Below are positions 1-9,063 of a stretch of DNA of 64,000 bases, one piece after another. Both the position numbers and the translations under genes were made by a program. The notes under the pieces were generated by a model. It was given only the letters and a program-made list of their open reading frames with translations, did no database searches and had not been told where the DNA came from. Origin of the DNA: Actinomycetales bacterium. GTDB taxonomy: Bacteria > Actinomycetota > Actinomycetes > Mycobacteriales > Micromonosporaceae. Position 1 is the stretch's first letter, and every line of letters starts with the position of its first letter. The DNA is taken from the NCBI GenBank assembly GCA_002919305.1, contig PKFB01000031.1:1-64000 (forward strand), given 5' to 3'.

Positions 1-152
1 CCACGCCGTCCCGCGCCGCGGTCCACGAGTACGGCTGCGGCACCACCGTCTGCACGTTGATCTTCTCGACGTAGTCCCGCGAGATCCACAGCCGCGCGAC
101 GCCCGGTGCCCGTACGTCCGTACCCGTGGACCTCGTCCAGGGGTGGTGTCAC
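1..152 (-). CDS. Partial CDS at left edge, possibly frameshifted
   Basis: A reading frame on the minus strand opens with GTG at 152, overlapping the TGA of the upstream gene (149-151) in a GTGA coupling. Its first codons have G/C third positions, but further along this frame the bias disappears. At about 1-105 the strong bias and the protein-like composition (for example LWISRDYVEKINVQTVV) sit in a different frame, the one that follows the upstream stop codon directly. That second frame has no usable start. So either a frameshift or sequence error lies near 100-120, or the true start is unusual. The gene runs off the window. I do not recognise the family. Confidence 0.35.
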   Translation of the reverse strand, partial: MTPPLDEVHGYGRTGTGRRAAVDLAGLRREDQRADGGAAAVLVDRGAGRR

Positions 153-1222
153 TCGGGAACGTTCCACGCGGTGGCCAACACGCTGACGGCGCCGTTGGCG
201 CCGACCGCGGTGATCTCCAAGATCACCAGCTTCTGGGTGATGCGCTCCTCCTGGGCCTCCTCCAGGGAGGTCAACACGCACAGCACGGTCTCGGGTCGCA
301 GCGGTATGCGCGGGTCCCCCAACGGGGCTGTCCTGATCAGCTCGATGCAGTCCCCGGGGGTGACGTTCGAGGTGGCGGTGGGGAGAGCGCCTCGCACCTC
401 GTACGTCAGGATCAAGGCGGGCGGTGAGGAATTACACCGTGGCTCGAAGGTCACCTCGTAGTTGACGTCGACATTGACCCAGGGCTCATCGAGGTCTATC
501 CCATACTCGTTACCGCATTCCGGGCCAAGCAGCTGAAGAGCTTCGTCCTGGTACTCCAGGCTGAACTCGGCGCTGGGGTCGATGTCTTGAGGGGAACCGG
601 CTTCATTAGTGTCAGGGGGAGCGGCCTCGGTGGTGTCGACCGGTGTGGGCGTCGATGAAGCACCCACCAGCTCGTCGGGAACCAGGGGGTCGTCCTGCCC
701 CGACGGCGTACCGCTGGTGAGCTGATCAACGCGTTGTTGCGCCTCCCGGGCCTCAGACAAGGCGAAGAGAGCGATCGCCCCGGACCCGAGGGCCACCAGC
801 AAGGCAAGGCCGATGACCGCGAACAATAGAAGGCCTCCGCGGCTGTGTTGCTGCGGAGGCGGCACGGCCGTCTCGGCGACCGTGGGCTGGTCGACCGGTG
901 GGGCGGAGTCCGGGAACGCCGGGGACGCTCCGGACGGCGGGCTGGAGATCTGGTGAGGCGCCGGCTCCGGCGTACGCCATCCACCGGGTGGTGGTGGGGT
1001 CGCAGACGGTAGGGGCGGCACCGGCGGTGCGGCCGAGGGTGGTGGCTGTGGTGATGAGCTGGCGGAAGGTCCCACCGGAGGGGTGCCAGGGGTAGGCGAC
1101 GGCGAGGAGACCCCCTCGGTAGGTGCGCCGAAGGATGGGACGCCCCATCGCGGAAGTCCGGACGCCCCAGTAGGCGGGTGGGGAGCGCCAGGCAGCGAAG
1201 GGTCGGATGGGTCGGAAGACAC
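149..1222 (-). CDS. Proline-rich single-pass membrane protein
   Basis: No known function recognised. The protein has about 357 residues. A long cytoplasmic N-terminal stretch is very rich in Pro, Ser and Gly. One transmembrane helix follows (LLLFAVIGLALLVALGSG), then a short coiled-coil-like segment and an outer domain of about 130 residues with several cysteines. This is a common actinobacterial layout for cell-envelope proteins. I chose the GTG at 1222 because GAGGAG lies seven bases upstream. An in-frame ATG at 1312 would add 30 residues read from AT-richer intergenic DNA with no ribosome site. It is divergent from the gene at 1400, and the 177-base gap between them must hold both promoters. 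Confidence 0.7.
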   Translation of the reverse strand: MSSDPSDPSLPGAPHPPTGASGLPRWGVPSFGAPTEGVSSPSPTPGTPPVGPSASSSPQPPPSAAPPVPPLPSATPPPPGGWRTPEPAPHQISSPPSGASPAFPDSAPPVDQPTVAETAVPPPQQHSRGGLLLFAVIGLALLVALGSGAIALFALSEAREAQQRVDQLTSGTPSGQDDPLVPDELVGASSTPTPVDTTEAAPPDTNEAGSPQDIDPSAEFSLEYQDEALQLLGPECGNEYGIDLDEPWVNVDVNYEVTFEPRCNSSPPALILTYEVRGALPTATSNVTPGDCIELIRTAPLGDPRIPLRPETVLCVLTSLEEAQEERITQKLVILEITAVGANGAVSVLATAWNVPE

Positions 1223-1399
1223 CCGCACTCTCCTCAAGGTCGTGGGAATGGGGGTGAATTTATACCACAAAATCGGGAGGGGTACTGTCTGTTTATCGAC
1301 GGAGAGTTGCATTTATTCTTGCTGAGCGTGGAGGTCGTAATGACCCTTCGCTCTGAAAAGATCGCCAAGAATGATCAATCAATACTCGGCAGGTGATTC

Positions 1400-2074
1400 G
1401 TGGTCGTTCCCGGCCCGCAGACGGCCAGCCCACGACGGCGCAAAAGCCGGCTGACCCTCCTGGCGGAGGTCACTGGGATCCTCGCTGCGGTGACGGGTGT
1501 GATGGGGTTCTTCATCATGACGATCCCCATGCTGTTCGGTGGGGATGACAACAATCCCGCGCCCGAACCTGGTGGCTTAGCGTCCTCCGTGGCAGCCACC
1601 TCAGCGCCGGCCGAACCGACGGGGCCGACCGCTCAGGAGGCGAGCGTCGTCTATCTCACGGACCTGATACCGGCGATCGGCGCTGGAAATCTGACCGAAC
1701 TTCCGCGGGAGCTGCGAGGACGACCGGAGTACGCGCGTTCCCTCGTTATCCAGTGCCCCAGCGGCAACACCAATGACCGGCACCGTGACATCGGCTACGA
1801 CCTGCGGGGTCGTTTCATCCAGTTCGAAACCACCGTGCGTCCATACAGCCTGGAGTCCACCGGACCGGTGTTGGGGTTGACCCAGGTGGACGTCTACGGC
1901 GAGGCCCAGGAGCTGGCTTCGGAGATAGTTGAGGTGGGCGCCGTCATGCACCTGACGGTGGACATCGAGGACGTCAACCGGTTCACGCTCCGGATCACCT
2001 GTGAGGACCCTGACGACATCGTCATCCTCACCGATCCCAGGATCCTCGCGGAAACGGACGGCGGCGCGGGATAA
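1400..2074 (+). CDS. Membrane-anchored NPCBM/NEW2-like domain protein
   Basis: A protein of 224 residues. Residues about 10-50 contain a basic stretch and one transmembrane helix (GILAAVTGVMGFFIMTIPM). A Pro/Ala/Thr linker follows, then an outer domain of about 130 residues. That domain starts VVYLTDLIP and contains the YDLRGRF, VDVYG and LTVDIEDVNRFTLRITC strands seen in the NPCBM (novel putative carbohydrate-binding module) family. I read it as a sugar-binding or cell-wall-associated domain, by pattern only. The GTG at 1400 follows GGCAGG at a normal distance. It is divergent from the proline-rich membrane protein, and the two may form a pair. Confidence 0.65.
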   Translation: MVVPGPQTASPRRRKSRLTLLAEVTGILAAVTGVMGFFIMTIPMLFGGDDNNPAPEPGGLASSVAATSAPAEPTGPTAQEASVVYLTDLIPAIGAGNLTELPRELRGRPEYARSLVIQCPSGNTNDRHRDIGYDLRGRFIQFETTVRPYSLESTGPVLGLTQVDVYGEAQELASEIVEVGAVMHLTVDIEDVNRFTLRITCEDPDDIVILTDPRILAETDGGAG

Positions 2075-2083
2075 CGCGCCGCC
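2060..2083 (+). terminator. Hairpin over the stop codon of the NPCBM-like gene
   Basis: A perfect 9-bp stem (GGCGGCGCG pairing with CGCGCCGCC) encloses a 6-base loop that contains the TAA stop codon. There is no T tract. It is probably a GC-rich terminator or 3'-end stabiliser. Confidence 0.45.
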
Positions 2084-2501
2084 TGAGAGCACTAAGGGAT
2101 GGGGGAGTCCAAATACCGTCGGAGTGGGCGACGCGCCGTAACCTGCCGGTGCGGTCGACAGGTGTAGCGCGTCGCCCACCCAGAAGCTACCTATCACCCA
2201 CGTTCACGCGCCACCGGTATGGCGGCATCACGTGTCTGAGATCGACCGGAGGAAGGTCACGAGAGCCGAACGGCGCTTCAGCGGGGCCGAGCGGCATCAC
2301 ACAGCACTGAGAGGCGGCAAAAGGGGCGGCCCGAACCATCTCCGTGAATGAGAGCTCTATGAATTGAGAGCCGCCGAGCGCTGTCGGGATGGGGAAGGGA
2401 ACAGTGGGCGGCACGATGACGTCATCGGTAGATGGCGGGCAAATCTGTCCGGATAGGACGGATCTTTCGTGCGTGTGGCGGCCTGCGAGGAGAATGATCG
2501 A
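2084..2501. other. Intergenic region with a large stem-loop
   Basis: No credible gene. It holds a perfect 12-bp inverted repeat, GTGGGCGACGCG at 2124-2135 and its complement at 2168-2179. Inside the 32-base loop a second short stem is possible (ACCTG at 2141-2145 with CAGGT at 2158-2162 or so). This could be a second terminator or a small structured RNA. The rest (2180-2480) should carry the promoter of the downstream gene, but I see no clear -35/-10 pair. Confidence 0.4.
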
Positions 2502-3539
2502 GTGGACGCTCCGTTGACGGGAACAACGGTGGTGGAGTTGCCGGCCATCGGCCCGGTGCCGTTCTGCGGCATGCTGCTGGCCGGTTTGGGCGCCGACGTG
2601 ATCCAGATTCAGCGGCCGGGTGGCCGACCGCCGCTGGAGCGGGAGGCACACCGCATCCTCGACCGCGACCGTCGCCGCGTGGAGCTGGATCTGAAAACCC
2701 CGGAGGGTACGCGCGAACTGCTGCGACTGGTCGAGGGCGCCGACATCCTGCTGGAGGGGTGGCGGCCGGGCATCGCCGAGCGGTTGGGGGTTGGCCCGCA
2801 GGTGTGCCTGGAGCGCAATCCCCGGCTGGTGTATGGGCGGATGAGCGGCTACGGCCAGGACGGTCCACTGTCCACAGTGGCTGGACACGACATTAACTTC
2901 CTCGCGATCACCGGGGCGCTGCATCTCATCGGCCGCTTCGGGGCGCCTCCCACCATCCCCCTGAACCTCGTGGCCGATTTCGGTGGTGGCGGGATGCTCC
3001 TGGCGGCGGGCGTACTGTCTGCCTTGATCCGGACATTCCGTACCGGCCGAGGGACGGTCGTCGACGCGGCGATGATCGACGGGGTGGCGTTGCTGTTGGC
3101 GATGCCGTTGGCGTTGCGGGGCGCGGGGATATGGCGCGGCGATCGGGGGGAGAACCTGCTCGACGGTGGCGCTCCGTGGTACGACGTGTACCGGTGCGCG
3201 GACGGGCGATACGTCGCCGTGGGGGCGATTGAGGAGCGGTTCTACCATGAACTTCTGAAAGGACTCGGCCTGGATCGGGACGAGGAATTGCCTAACCGTG
3301 ATGATCCAGCGAACTGGCCGGTATTACGGGGGCGGTTTGCGGCCTGTTTCGGCACCCGGACCCGGGATGAATGGGCCGAGCGATTCGCGGGGAGCGACGC
3401 GTGTGTCACTCCGGTTCTGACCCCGGAGGAAGCCGCTGCCAACCCGCACCTGGTCCATCGGGGTGTCTATCGAGAACAGAGCGGAACGCTGGCTCCGGCT
3501 CCGGCTCCGCGCTTGGACGGAGACACCTCGCTGGGGTAG
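2502..3539 (+). CDS. CoA-transferase family III / alpha-methylacyl-CoA racemase
   Basis: A CaiB/BaiF-type enzyme of 345 residues, most like the alpha-methylacyl-CoA racemase branch, which inverts the 2-methyl centre of branched acyl-CoAs by 1,1-proton transfer. Family features visible are the N-terminal VVELPAIGPVPFCGMLLAGLGADVI, the RRRVELDLKTPEG segment, the GYGQDGP loop, AGHDINFLAITGAL with the catalytic-type His, and NLVADFGGGG with the catalytic-type Asp. The length is slightly short for the family (about 360). The GTG at 2502 has GAGGAG nine bases upstream; a GTG at 2469 lacks one. The gene stands alone, so the substrate cannot be inferred. Confidence 0.88.
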   Translation: MDAPLTGTTVVELPAIGPVPFCGMLLAGLGADVIQIQRPGGRPPLEREAHRILDRDRRRVELDLKTPEGTRELLRLVEGADILLEGWRPGIAERLGVGPQVCLERNPRLVYGRMSGYGQDGPLSTVAGHDINFLAITGALHLIGRFGAPPTIPLNLVADFGGGGMLLAAGVLSALIRTFRTGRGTVVDAAMIDGVALLLAMPLALRGAGIWRGDRGENLLDGGAPWYDVYRCADGRYVAVGAIEERFYHELLKGLGLDRDEELPNRDDPANWPVLRGRFAACFGTRTRDEWAERFAGSDACVTPVLTPEEAAANPHLVHRGVYREQSGTLAPAPAPRLDGDTSLG

Positions 3540-3609
3540 GTCCGGTGTCATGTCCATAGTGGATCTAACGTGATCACGACGTCTCGGACGAAGAAGGCGC
3601 GCGATCAAG

Positions 3610-3633
3610 CAAGGCGTCTCTCTGGACGCCTTG
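3610..3633 (+). terminator. Candidate terminator after the racemase-like gene
   Basis: A perfect 9-bp stem (CAAGGCGTC with GACGCCTTG) and a 6-base loop lie 70 bases after the stop codon. No T tract follows. Confidence 0.4.
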
Positions 3634-3720
3634 ATGTGACATGACTGACACGTCAGACACGCAACCGGTGGTGGTCGGGCCAGCGTCTGGCAGAAGTACA
3701 AAGCGAGCAGGGGTGGGGAT

Positions 3721-5877
3721 GTGCGATTGCGGATGTCATCACGAAAGCGACGTGTGATCAGCCACATAGCCGCGTTAGTGGTGTGGGGACTGCTCTCCGG
3801 TCTGGTACTGGCGATAGCGGTCTTTCCGGTCGCGGCGGTGAGTGGACTGGCTGCCCGGGAGGGGGCTGACTCCTTCCAGGAGCTGCCTACCGACCTGAGT
3901 ATGCCCCCCTTGCCCCAGACCACCCGATTACTGGCCTCTGACGGTCAGACGGTGATCACCACCTTCTATGAGGAGAACCGTCAGATCGTCGATCTGGAGC
4001 AGATCTCGCAGTACATGCGCGACGCCATCGTGGCGGCCGAGGACAACCGTTTCTACGAGCACCACGGGGTGGACCTGCGAGGTGTGGTTCGGGCCCTGGT
4101 ATCCAACAGCGCAGCGGGTGAGGTAACGCAGGGTGCCTCCACCCTGACCATGCAGTACGTGCGGCAGGCGCTGACCTATCTGGCCACCACGGAGGAGGAG
4201 CGCCGCGCCGCTACCGAGGACACGCCGGCCCGGAAGATCTCCGAGATCCGGTACGCCATCGATCTGGAAGACCGGCTCTCCAAGGAGGAGATCCTCGAAA
4301 ATTACCTCAATATCGCCTACTTCGGTAATGGGGCGTACGGGGTCAACGCGGCCAGTTACACCTACTTCAACAAGCCGCCTTCTGAGCTGGAGTTAGAGGA
4401 GGCCGCGCTGTTAGCGGCCTTGGTGCGGGCCCCCTCCGCGTACGACGGCGCCTTGCAGAACACCCAGATCAGGGACTCCATCCTGGACCGTCGTAACTGG
4501 GTCCTGCAGCAGATGGCGCGGTTGGACATGGTCTCCGAAGCCGAGGCTGAGGAAGCCATCGCGACCCCCATCACGCTCAACAGCTACACACCGCCTAACG
4601 ACTGTGTCGGCGTCCCCGCCGACCACCTGGACTGGGGTTTCTTCTGCGACTTCTTCCTGCGGTGGTGGGAGCGGCAGGAGGAGTTCGGGGTCAACTCCGA
4701 TGAACGCATCCAGCTGCTGCGGCGAGGCGGTTTCACCATCATCACCTCGCTGGACGTCCGGCTGCAGGAGATCGCGATCAACAACATCCGGGAGTTCCGG
4801 GACGAAAACAGCGAGTACGCGCTGGGCGTGGTCTTCGTCGAGCCAGGGACCGGCCGCGTGCGGTCGATGGCCGTGAACCGGTTCTACAGCAACGACCAGT
4901 CGGCCAACCCGCTGCACAGCAACCCCGACCTGGCCGAGCAGGGGGTGCGGGCGAACTACCCCAACACCACCAACCAGCTGCTCGGTGGCGGTGACCTGGG
5001 GTACCAGGCCGGTTCTACCTTCAAGATCTTCCCGCTCGTCGCCGCCCTGGAGCAGGGCATGACCCTGTCCCAGACCTACGACTCTCCTACCCGGTACGCC
5101 TCCCGGTTCCCTGGTGAGCGGGGCTCCCCCGCCTCCTGCCAGGTCAATGGCAGGTGGCGCTGGTGCCCCAGTAACTCCAGCGAGAGCATGGCGGGTCGGC
5201 ACAACATGTGGTCGGGCTTTGGCGGGTCGGTCAACACCTACTTCGTGCAGCTGATCGAGGACGTTACGCCTCCAGCCGCGGTCGAGGTGGCCGAGCGCAT
5301 GGGGCTGACCTGGCACAACGACCACGACCAAGGGCTGGCGGACAACGCCAACAACTGGGGCGCGTTCACCCTGGGCGTCGCCGACACCACCCCCTTGGAG
5401 ATGGCCAACGCGTACGCCACATTGGCGGCCGATGGCGTCTACTGCGCGCCGTTGCCGATCAACGAGATCCGCGACGTTGACGGTGAGGTGCTCGACATGG
5501 TTCAGCCGTCCTGCCAGCAGGTGCTCGATCCCGATGTGGCACGCGCCGCCACGGACGCCGCCCGCTGCCCGGTCGGGGACCGGCCGCAGGCCGGCAGCTG
5601 CGCCGGTCGCAGCACGGCACGCGTCGTCGGGGAGATCGTGGACCGGCCGGTGGCGGGCAAGACCGGTACCACCGACAACTATCAGGCGGGTTGGTTCGTC
5701 GGGTACACCATGGAGCTCGCCGGTGCCGCTTTCATCGCCGACCCCGACTACCGGGAGAACGCTGTGGGAAGCCGTTCTACCGAACCCACCCGGCTGTGGG
5801 CGCGAACCGTTGACGAGTACTTAGGCAGCGAAAACGCCCGTAACTTCCCGCCGCCACCGAGGTATCTCGTGCGGTGA
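3721..5877 (+). CDS. Class A penicillin-binding protein (transglycosylase/transpeptidase)
   Basis: A bifunctional peptidoglycan synthase of 718 residues that polymerises lipid II and cross-links stem peptides outside the membrane. It has a basic N-terminus and one membrane anchor at about 14-42. The GT51 transglycosylase domain carries the catalytic EDNRFYEHHG motif (Glu108) and the QGASTLTMQ and ENYLNIAYFGNGAYG motifs. The transpeptidase domain has SxxK (STFK, Ser433-Lys436), SVN (503-505) and KTG (647-649), so both activities look intact. The GTG at 3721 follows a G-rich ribosome site, and an ATG four codons later is possible. No PASTA domain is visible. The gene ends in a strong hairpin. 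Confidence 0.95.
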   Translation: MRLRMSSRKRRVISHIAALVVWGLLSGLVLAIAVFPVAAVSGLAAREGADSFQELPTDLSMPPLPQTTRLLASDGQTVITTFYEENRQIVDLEQISQYMRDAIVAAEDNRFYEHHGVDLRGVVRALVSNSAAGEVTQGASTLTMQYVRQALTYLATTEEERRAATEDTPARKISEIRYAIDLEDRLSKEEILENYLNIAYFGNGAYGVNAASYTYFNKPPSELELEEAALLAALVRAPSAYDGALQNTQIRDSILDRRNWVLQQMARLDMVSEAEAEEAIATPITLNSYTPPNDCVGVPADHLDWGFFCDFFLRWWERQEEFGVNSDERIQLLRRGGFTIITSLDVRLQEIAINNIREFRDENSEYALGVVFVEPGTGRVRSMAVNRFYSNDQSANPLHSNPDLAEQGVRANYPNTTNQLLGGGDLGYQAGSTFKIFPLVAALEQGMTLSQTYDSPTRYASRFPGERGSPASCQVNGRWRWCPSNSSESMAGRHNMWSGFGGSVNTYFVQLIEDVTPPAAVEVAERMGLTWHNDHDQGLADNANNWGAFTLGVADTTPLEMANAYATLAADGVYCAPLPINEIRDVDGEVLDMVQPSCQQVLDPDVARAATDAARCPVGDRPQAGSCAGRSTARVVGEIVDRPVAGKTGTTDNYQAGWFVGYTMELAGAAFIADPDYRENAVGSRSTEPTRLWARTVDEYLGSENARNFPPPPRYLVR

Positions 5878-5890
5878 GTCGAGCCTGAGG

Positions 5891-5923
5891 ACCGCGCGGG
5901 AGGGCGACGCCCTCCCGCGCGGT
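5891..5923 (+). terminator. Strong hairpin terminator of the PBP gene
   Basis: A perfect 15-bp stem (ACCGCGCGGGAGGGC and its complement) with a 3-base loop starts 13 bases after the stop codon. There is no run of T, as is usual for strong GC-rich actinobacterial terminators. Confidence 0.8.
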
Positions 5924-6343
5924 GTCGCTTATGGGGCGACCGCGTTCACACCGCCACGCCTGGTTAAGAGGGGCACGGTGATCGGCCTATGGCACGGGGC
6001 CCGGCCCATGGGCGTACCGGCTGCCCCTGGATGGGCTGGGTGATGACCAAACGCCGCTGGACCAGGCGGAGCCAGACGGGAGCAGGAGTCAGACGGGAGC
6101 AGGAGTCAGACAGGAGCAAGCGGGGCGGCGTCCCTGGCGTACCGCGTAATCGCCGGGCGGCGTTGAGCATGCGACGGCACGAGCGTGACCAGCCAGCGGA
6201 CCACGTGGCCGCCAGCGAGGCCATGGAGAGGCGCCCGACGCTGTCTGACTAACCGGGCTGGCAGGGGAGCGGGCGGGCGAGCGCGTAGCGTGGCCGTGCT
6301 GCACGAGCGCGGCGTCCCGGGAGCACCGAGGCTCCCGGGAGCG
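5924..6343. other. Intergenic stretch with a short tandem repeat
   Basis: No gene is supported; the small open frames here lack ribosome sites and codon bias. It contains a 17-base tandem repeat (see 6073-6120) and otherwise nothing I can name. It lies between two converging genes. Confidence 0.5.
6073..6120. repeat. 17-bp tandem repeat, about 2.8 copies
   Basis: Copies of CAGACGGGAGCAGGAGT occupy 6073-6089 and 6090-6106. A partial third copy at 6107-6120 carries one substitution and one deletion. Confidence 0.85.
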
Positions 6344-7933
6344 TCAGATCCACTGCTGTCCGAGCCACATCCGCGCGTACCACTCGTCGTAGGGAATCGA
6401 TTGACCGGTGTAGATCGGATAGAAGTACATAAAGCACAATCCGACCGCAGCCACATAGGTCGCGGCGGCGATGGCCCCGCTGAACCGCCGGTTGGGTGAG
6501 GCCTCCCGTGGGCCTATCACCATGCCCAGCGTCATGGTCACCGCCATGACCAGGAACGGGACACTGGGCAGGGCGTAGAAGTAGAACATCGTGCGGTCGT
6601 CCAGCTGGTACAGGAACCACGGCAGAATGCCGGCGGCGGAGGTACCGAGGATGGTCCAGGCCCGCCAGTCCCGATGGCTGATGGCGTACCAGAGCGTGGC
6701 CAGCAGCGCCGGGATGAACGACCACCACAGCACCGGCGTACCCAGCAGCAATATCTCGGCGGCGCAGCTGGCCGCACCGCACGGTCCGTCGGAGTTCCAG
6801 TAGTAGGCCACGGGCCGGCCCAGAAGCAGCCACTGCCACGGCCACGACTGGTAGGTGTGCTCGGAGGTCAGCCCCACGTGGAATTGGTAGGCCTCCCAGT
6901 GGTAGTGCCACAGGTTCTGCAGCGCCCCGATGATCGGCGCTTCGCTCAAGCCCTGATCGGCACGCCAGTGCCGGTACCAGCCGTCATCGGACAGGAACCA
7001 TCCGGTCCACGTCGCCAGGTAGGTCAGCAAGGCCAGCACGCAGAACGCCGCGATCCAACCCAGCTCGTCCAGCAGCGTGTCGTACCACGGGCGGCGTGCC
7101 CCGGCGGCGCGTCGCGTCCCCACCTCCCACAGGAAGATCAGGACGACAAACAGGGCGATGTACCAGATCGCGCTCCACTTCACGCCCGCCGCGCATCCGG
7201 CCATGATCCCGGCCGCGAGCCGCCACCACGGAAGCGTCCGCAGGCTCAACGAAGGCCGGCCGGTCGTGGTGTCCACGCCGCTTTCCATGGCCTGCAGCCA
7301 GCGACGCCGGCTGGCCTCCCGGTCCATGACCAGGCACCCGAACGCGGCGACGATGAACAGCATCAGGAAGATGTCCAGTAGCGCCACCCGGCTGGACACG
7401 AAGTGCATGCCATCCAGCGCCAACAGCAGTCCGGCGGTGCAGCCCAGCAGCGTGGAGCGGAACAGACGCCGTGCGATCCGTGTGACCAGCACGACGCTGA
7501 TCACCCCGGCGACCACCGCGCTGATACGCCAGCCGAACGACCCGGTGGCGTGGAACTCCTGTACCGGCTCCGAGCCGGTGAACCCTGACAGCCGAATGCC
7601 AAGAGCGATGAGCCACTTACCCAGAGGAGGGTGGACCACGTACTTGGGGGTGTCCTCCTCCAGATTCCACTCCACGCCGTGGGCCAGCATGCTGAAGCCC
7701 TCGTCGGCGTAGTAGGTCTCATCGAAGATGATCTGATTAGGGTGGCGGAGGTTCACCAGGCGGAGCGTGGCCGCGATGAGCGCCACCACACCTGTCCAGA
7801 TCCAAGACAGGCCACGATCGGCCGGCATCGGGGGCAGCAGGCGTCGGCGTACTGGTTCCGGTACCGACACGAGCCGGCGTGTGTCGGACGTGTCGGGCGG
7901 ATCGGTTCGGACGGTCATGTCGGTGACGGCCAC
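6344..7933 (-). CDS. pmt: Protein O-mannosyltransferase (Pmt family)
   Basis: An integral membrane GT39 enzyme of about 529 residues. It transfers mannose from polyprenyl-phosphate-mannose to Ser/Thr of exported proteins during Sec translocation. The first outer loop has the FDETYYADEGFS motif with the family's essential Asp-Glu pair. Ten or more hydrophobic segments follow, with the usual VVHPPLGKWLIALG and MHFVSSRVALLDIFLMLF stretches. It matches M. tuberculosis Rv1002c in type and position. For the start I prefer GTG 7933, because a TACGAT -10 element ends six bases upstream, giving a leaderless message. ATG 7918 is the alternative, and neither has a ribosome site. It is divergent from rsmI. 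Confidence 0.93.
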   Translation of the reverse strand: MAVTDMTVRTDPPDTSDTRRLVSVPEPVRRRLLPPMPADRGLSWIWTGVVALIAATLRLVNLRHPNQIIFDETYYADEGFSMLAHGVEWNLEEDTPKYVVHPPLGKWLIALGIRLSGFTGSEPVQEFHATGSFGWRISAVVAGVISVVLVTRIARRLFRSTLLGCTAGLLLALDGMHFVSSRVALLDIFLMLFIVAAFGCLVMDREASRRRWLQAMESGVDTTTGRPSLSLRTLPWWRLAAGIMAGCAAGVKWSAIWYIALFVVLIFLWEVGTRRAAGARRPWYDTLLDELGWIAAFCVLALLTYLATWTGWFLSDDGWYRHWRADQGLSEAPIIGALQNLWHYHWEAYQFHVGLTSEHTYQSWPWQWLLLGRPVAYYWNSDGPCGAASCAAEILLLGTPVLWWSFIPALLATLWYAISHRDWRAWTILGTSAAGILPWFLYQLDDRTMFYFYALPSVPFLVMAVTMTLGMVIGPREASPNRRFSGAIAAATYVAAVGLCFMYFYPIYTGQSIPYDEWYARMWLGQQWI

Positions 7934-8028
7934 GGGGAGATCGTAGGCTCTGCGAGGAAGAAATGGCTCACCCTGGTTCGTGATGGATCTATGGGATACG
8001 CCCACCGGCGCGCAGAAGGGGAGTGGGA

Positions 8029-8889
8029 ATGTCCGAGGCGCCGGGTCGTCTCATCCTGTTGGGGGCGCCGCTGGGGAATCCCCGGGACGCCTCAGCACGG
8101 CTTCTGGAGGCATTGACAGAAGCTGATGTGGTGGCCGCCGAGGACACCCGTCGTCTGGCGCGCCTGGCGCGGGATCTGGGAGTGCCTCTCCCTGAACGGG
8201 TCGTCTCCTACTTCGAAGGCAATGAGCGGCGGCGCACCGAATCCTTGGTCGCCCAGCTGCGGGCGGGGCAGACCGTCGCCTTGATCACCGATGGCGGGAT
8301 GCCCAGCGTCTCTGACCCCGGCTACCGGCTGGTCCGGGCCGCTCTGGACGCCGGGGTACCGGTGACCTGCGTACCTGGGCCGAGCGCGGTGACCACCGCG
8401 TTGGCGGTGTCGGGGTTACCCAGCGACCGGTTCTGTTTCGAGGGATTCCTGCCGCGCCGTGCTGGTCAGCGACGGGCCCGGTTGGCGGAGCTGGCGACCG
8501 AGCCACGCACCCTGGTCCTGTTCGAGGCGCCTCACCGGGTGGTGGAGACGTTGACGGACCTGGCCGATGCGTTGGGCGCGGACCGGCCGGCGGCGCTGTG
8601 CCGGGAGTTGACCAAAACCTATGAGGAGGTACGCCGGGCGAGCCTGGGGGAGTTGGCCGCCTGGGCCCACCGGGAGCCGCCCCGAGGAGAGATCACCCTG
8701 GTGGTAGCCGGTGCGCCAGAGTCAGCCGGGGCGCGGAGTATCGAGGACCTGGTTGACGAGGTGGTCGAACGGGAGCAGGCGGGGGATAGTCGTCGGGACG
8801 CCGTCGCGGCGGTGGCGCGTGAGTACGGGGTGTCCCGCCGTGAGCTGTACGACGCGGTGCTGGCCGCTCAGCGGTTGTCCACGCCCTAA
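8029..8889 (+). CDS. rsmI: 16S rRNA 2'-O-ribose C1402 methyltransferase
   Basis: RsmI methylates the 2'-OH of C1402 in the 16S rRNA decoding centre using S-adenosylmethionine. The 286 residues show the tetrapyrrole-methylase fold signature: LILLGAPLGNPRD at the N-terminus, VVAAEDTRR, LITDGGMPSVSDPGYRLV and the CVPGPSAVTTALAVSG loop, then the GFLPRR segment typical of RsmI. ATG 8029 sits five bases after AGGGGAG; a GTG two codons earlier overlaps that ribosome site. It is divergent from pmt, as in mycobacteria. Confidence 0.95.
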   Translation: MSEAPGRLILLGAPLGNPRDASARLLEALTEADVVAAEDTRRLARLARDLGVPLPERVVSYFEGNERRRTESLVAQLRAGQTVALITDGGMPSVSDPGYRLVRAALDAGVPVTCVPGPSAVTTALAVSGLPSDRFCFEGFLPRRAGQRRARLAELATEPRTLVLFEAPHRVVETLTDLADALGADRPAALCRELTKTYEEVRRASLGELAAWAHREPPRGEITLVVAGAPESAGARSIEDLVDEVVEREQAGDSRRDAVAAVAREYGVSRRELYDAVLAAQRLSTP

Positions 8890-9063
8890 AGGGCCTAACG
8901 ATGTGGCCGCGCCATAAAGGAAGCAACAAGATATTTCGCCCCTGAAAGTCGTGAGAGCGCAGCCGTCGCGGGCGACGGAGAGGGGCGAGGTGGGAAAAGT
9001 GGACATCTGGACATGTGGAAGGCCCCTCCGACGTGACGGCGCCTTCGAGGCGGAGGTCTAGGC

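Noticed and set aside
6073-6120. CRISPR-like repeat
   Set aside because: The units are directly adjacent with no spacers, only three copies, and no cas genes are present.
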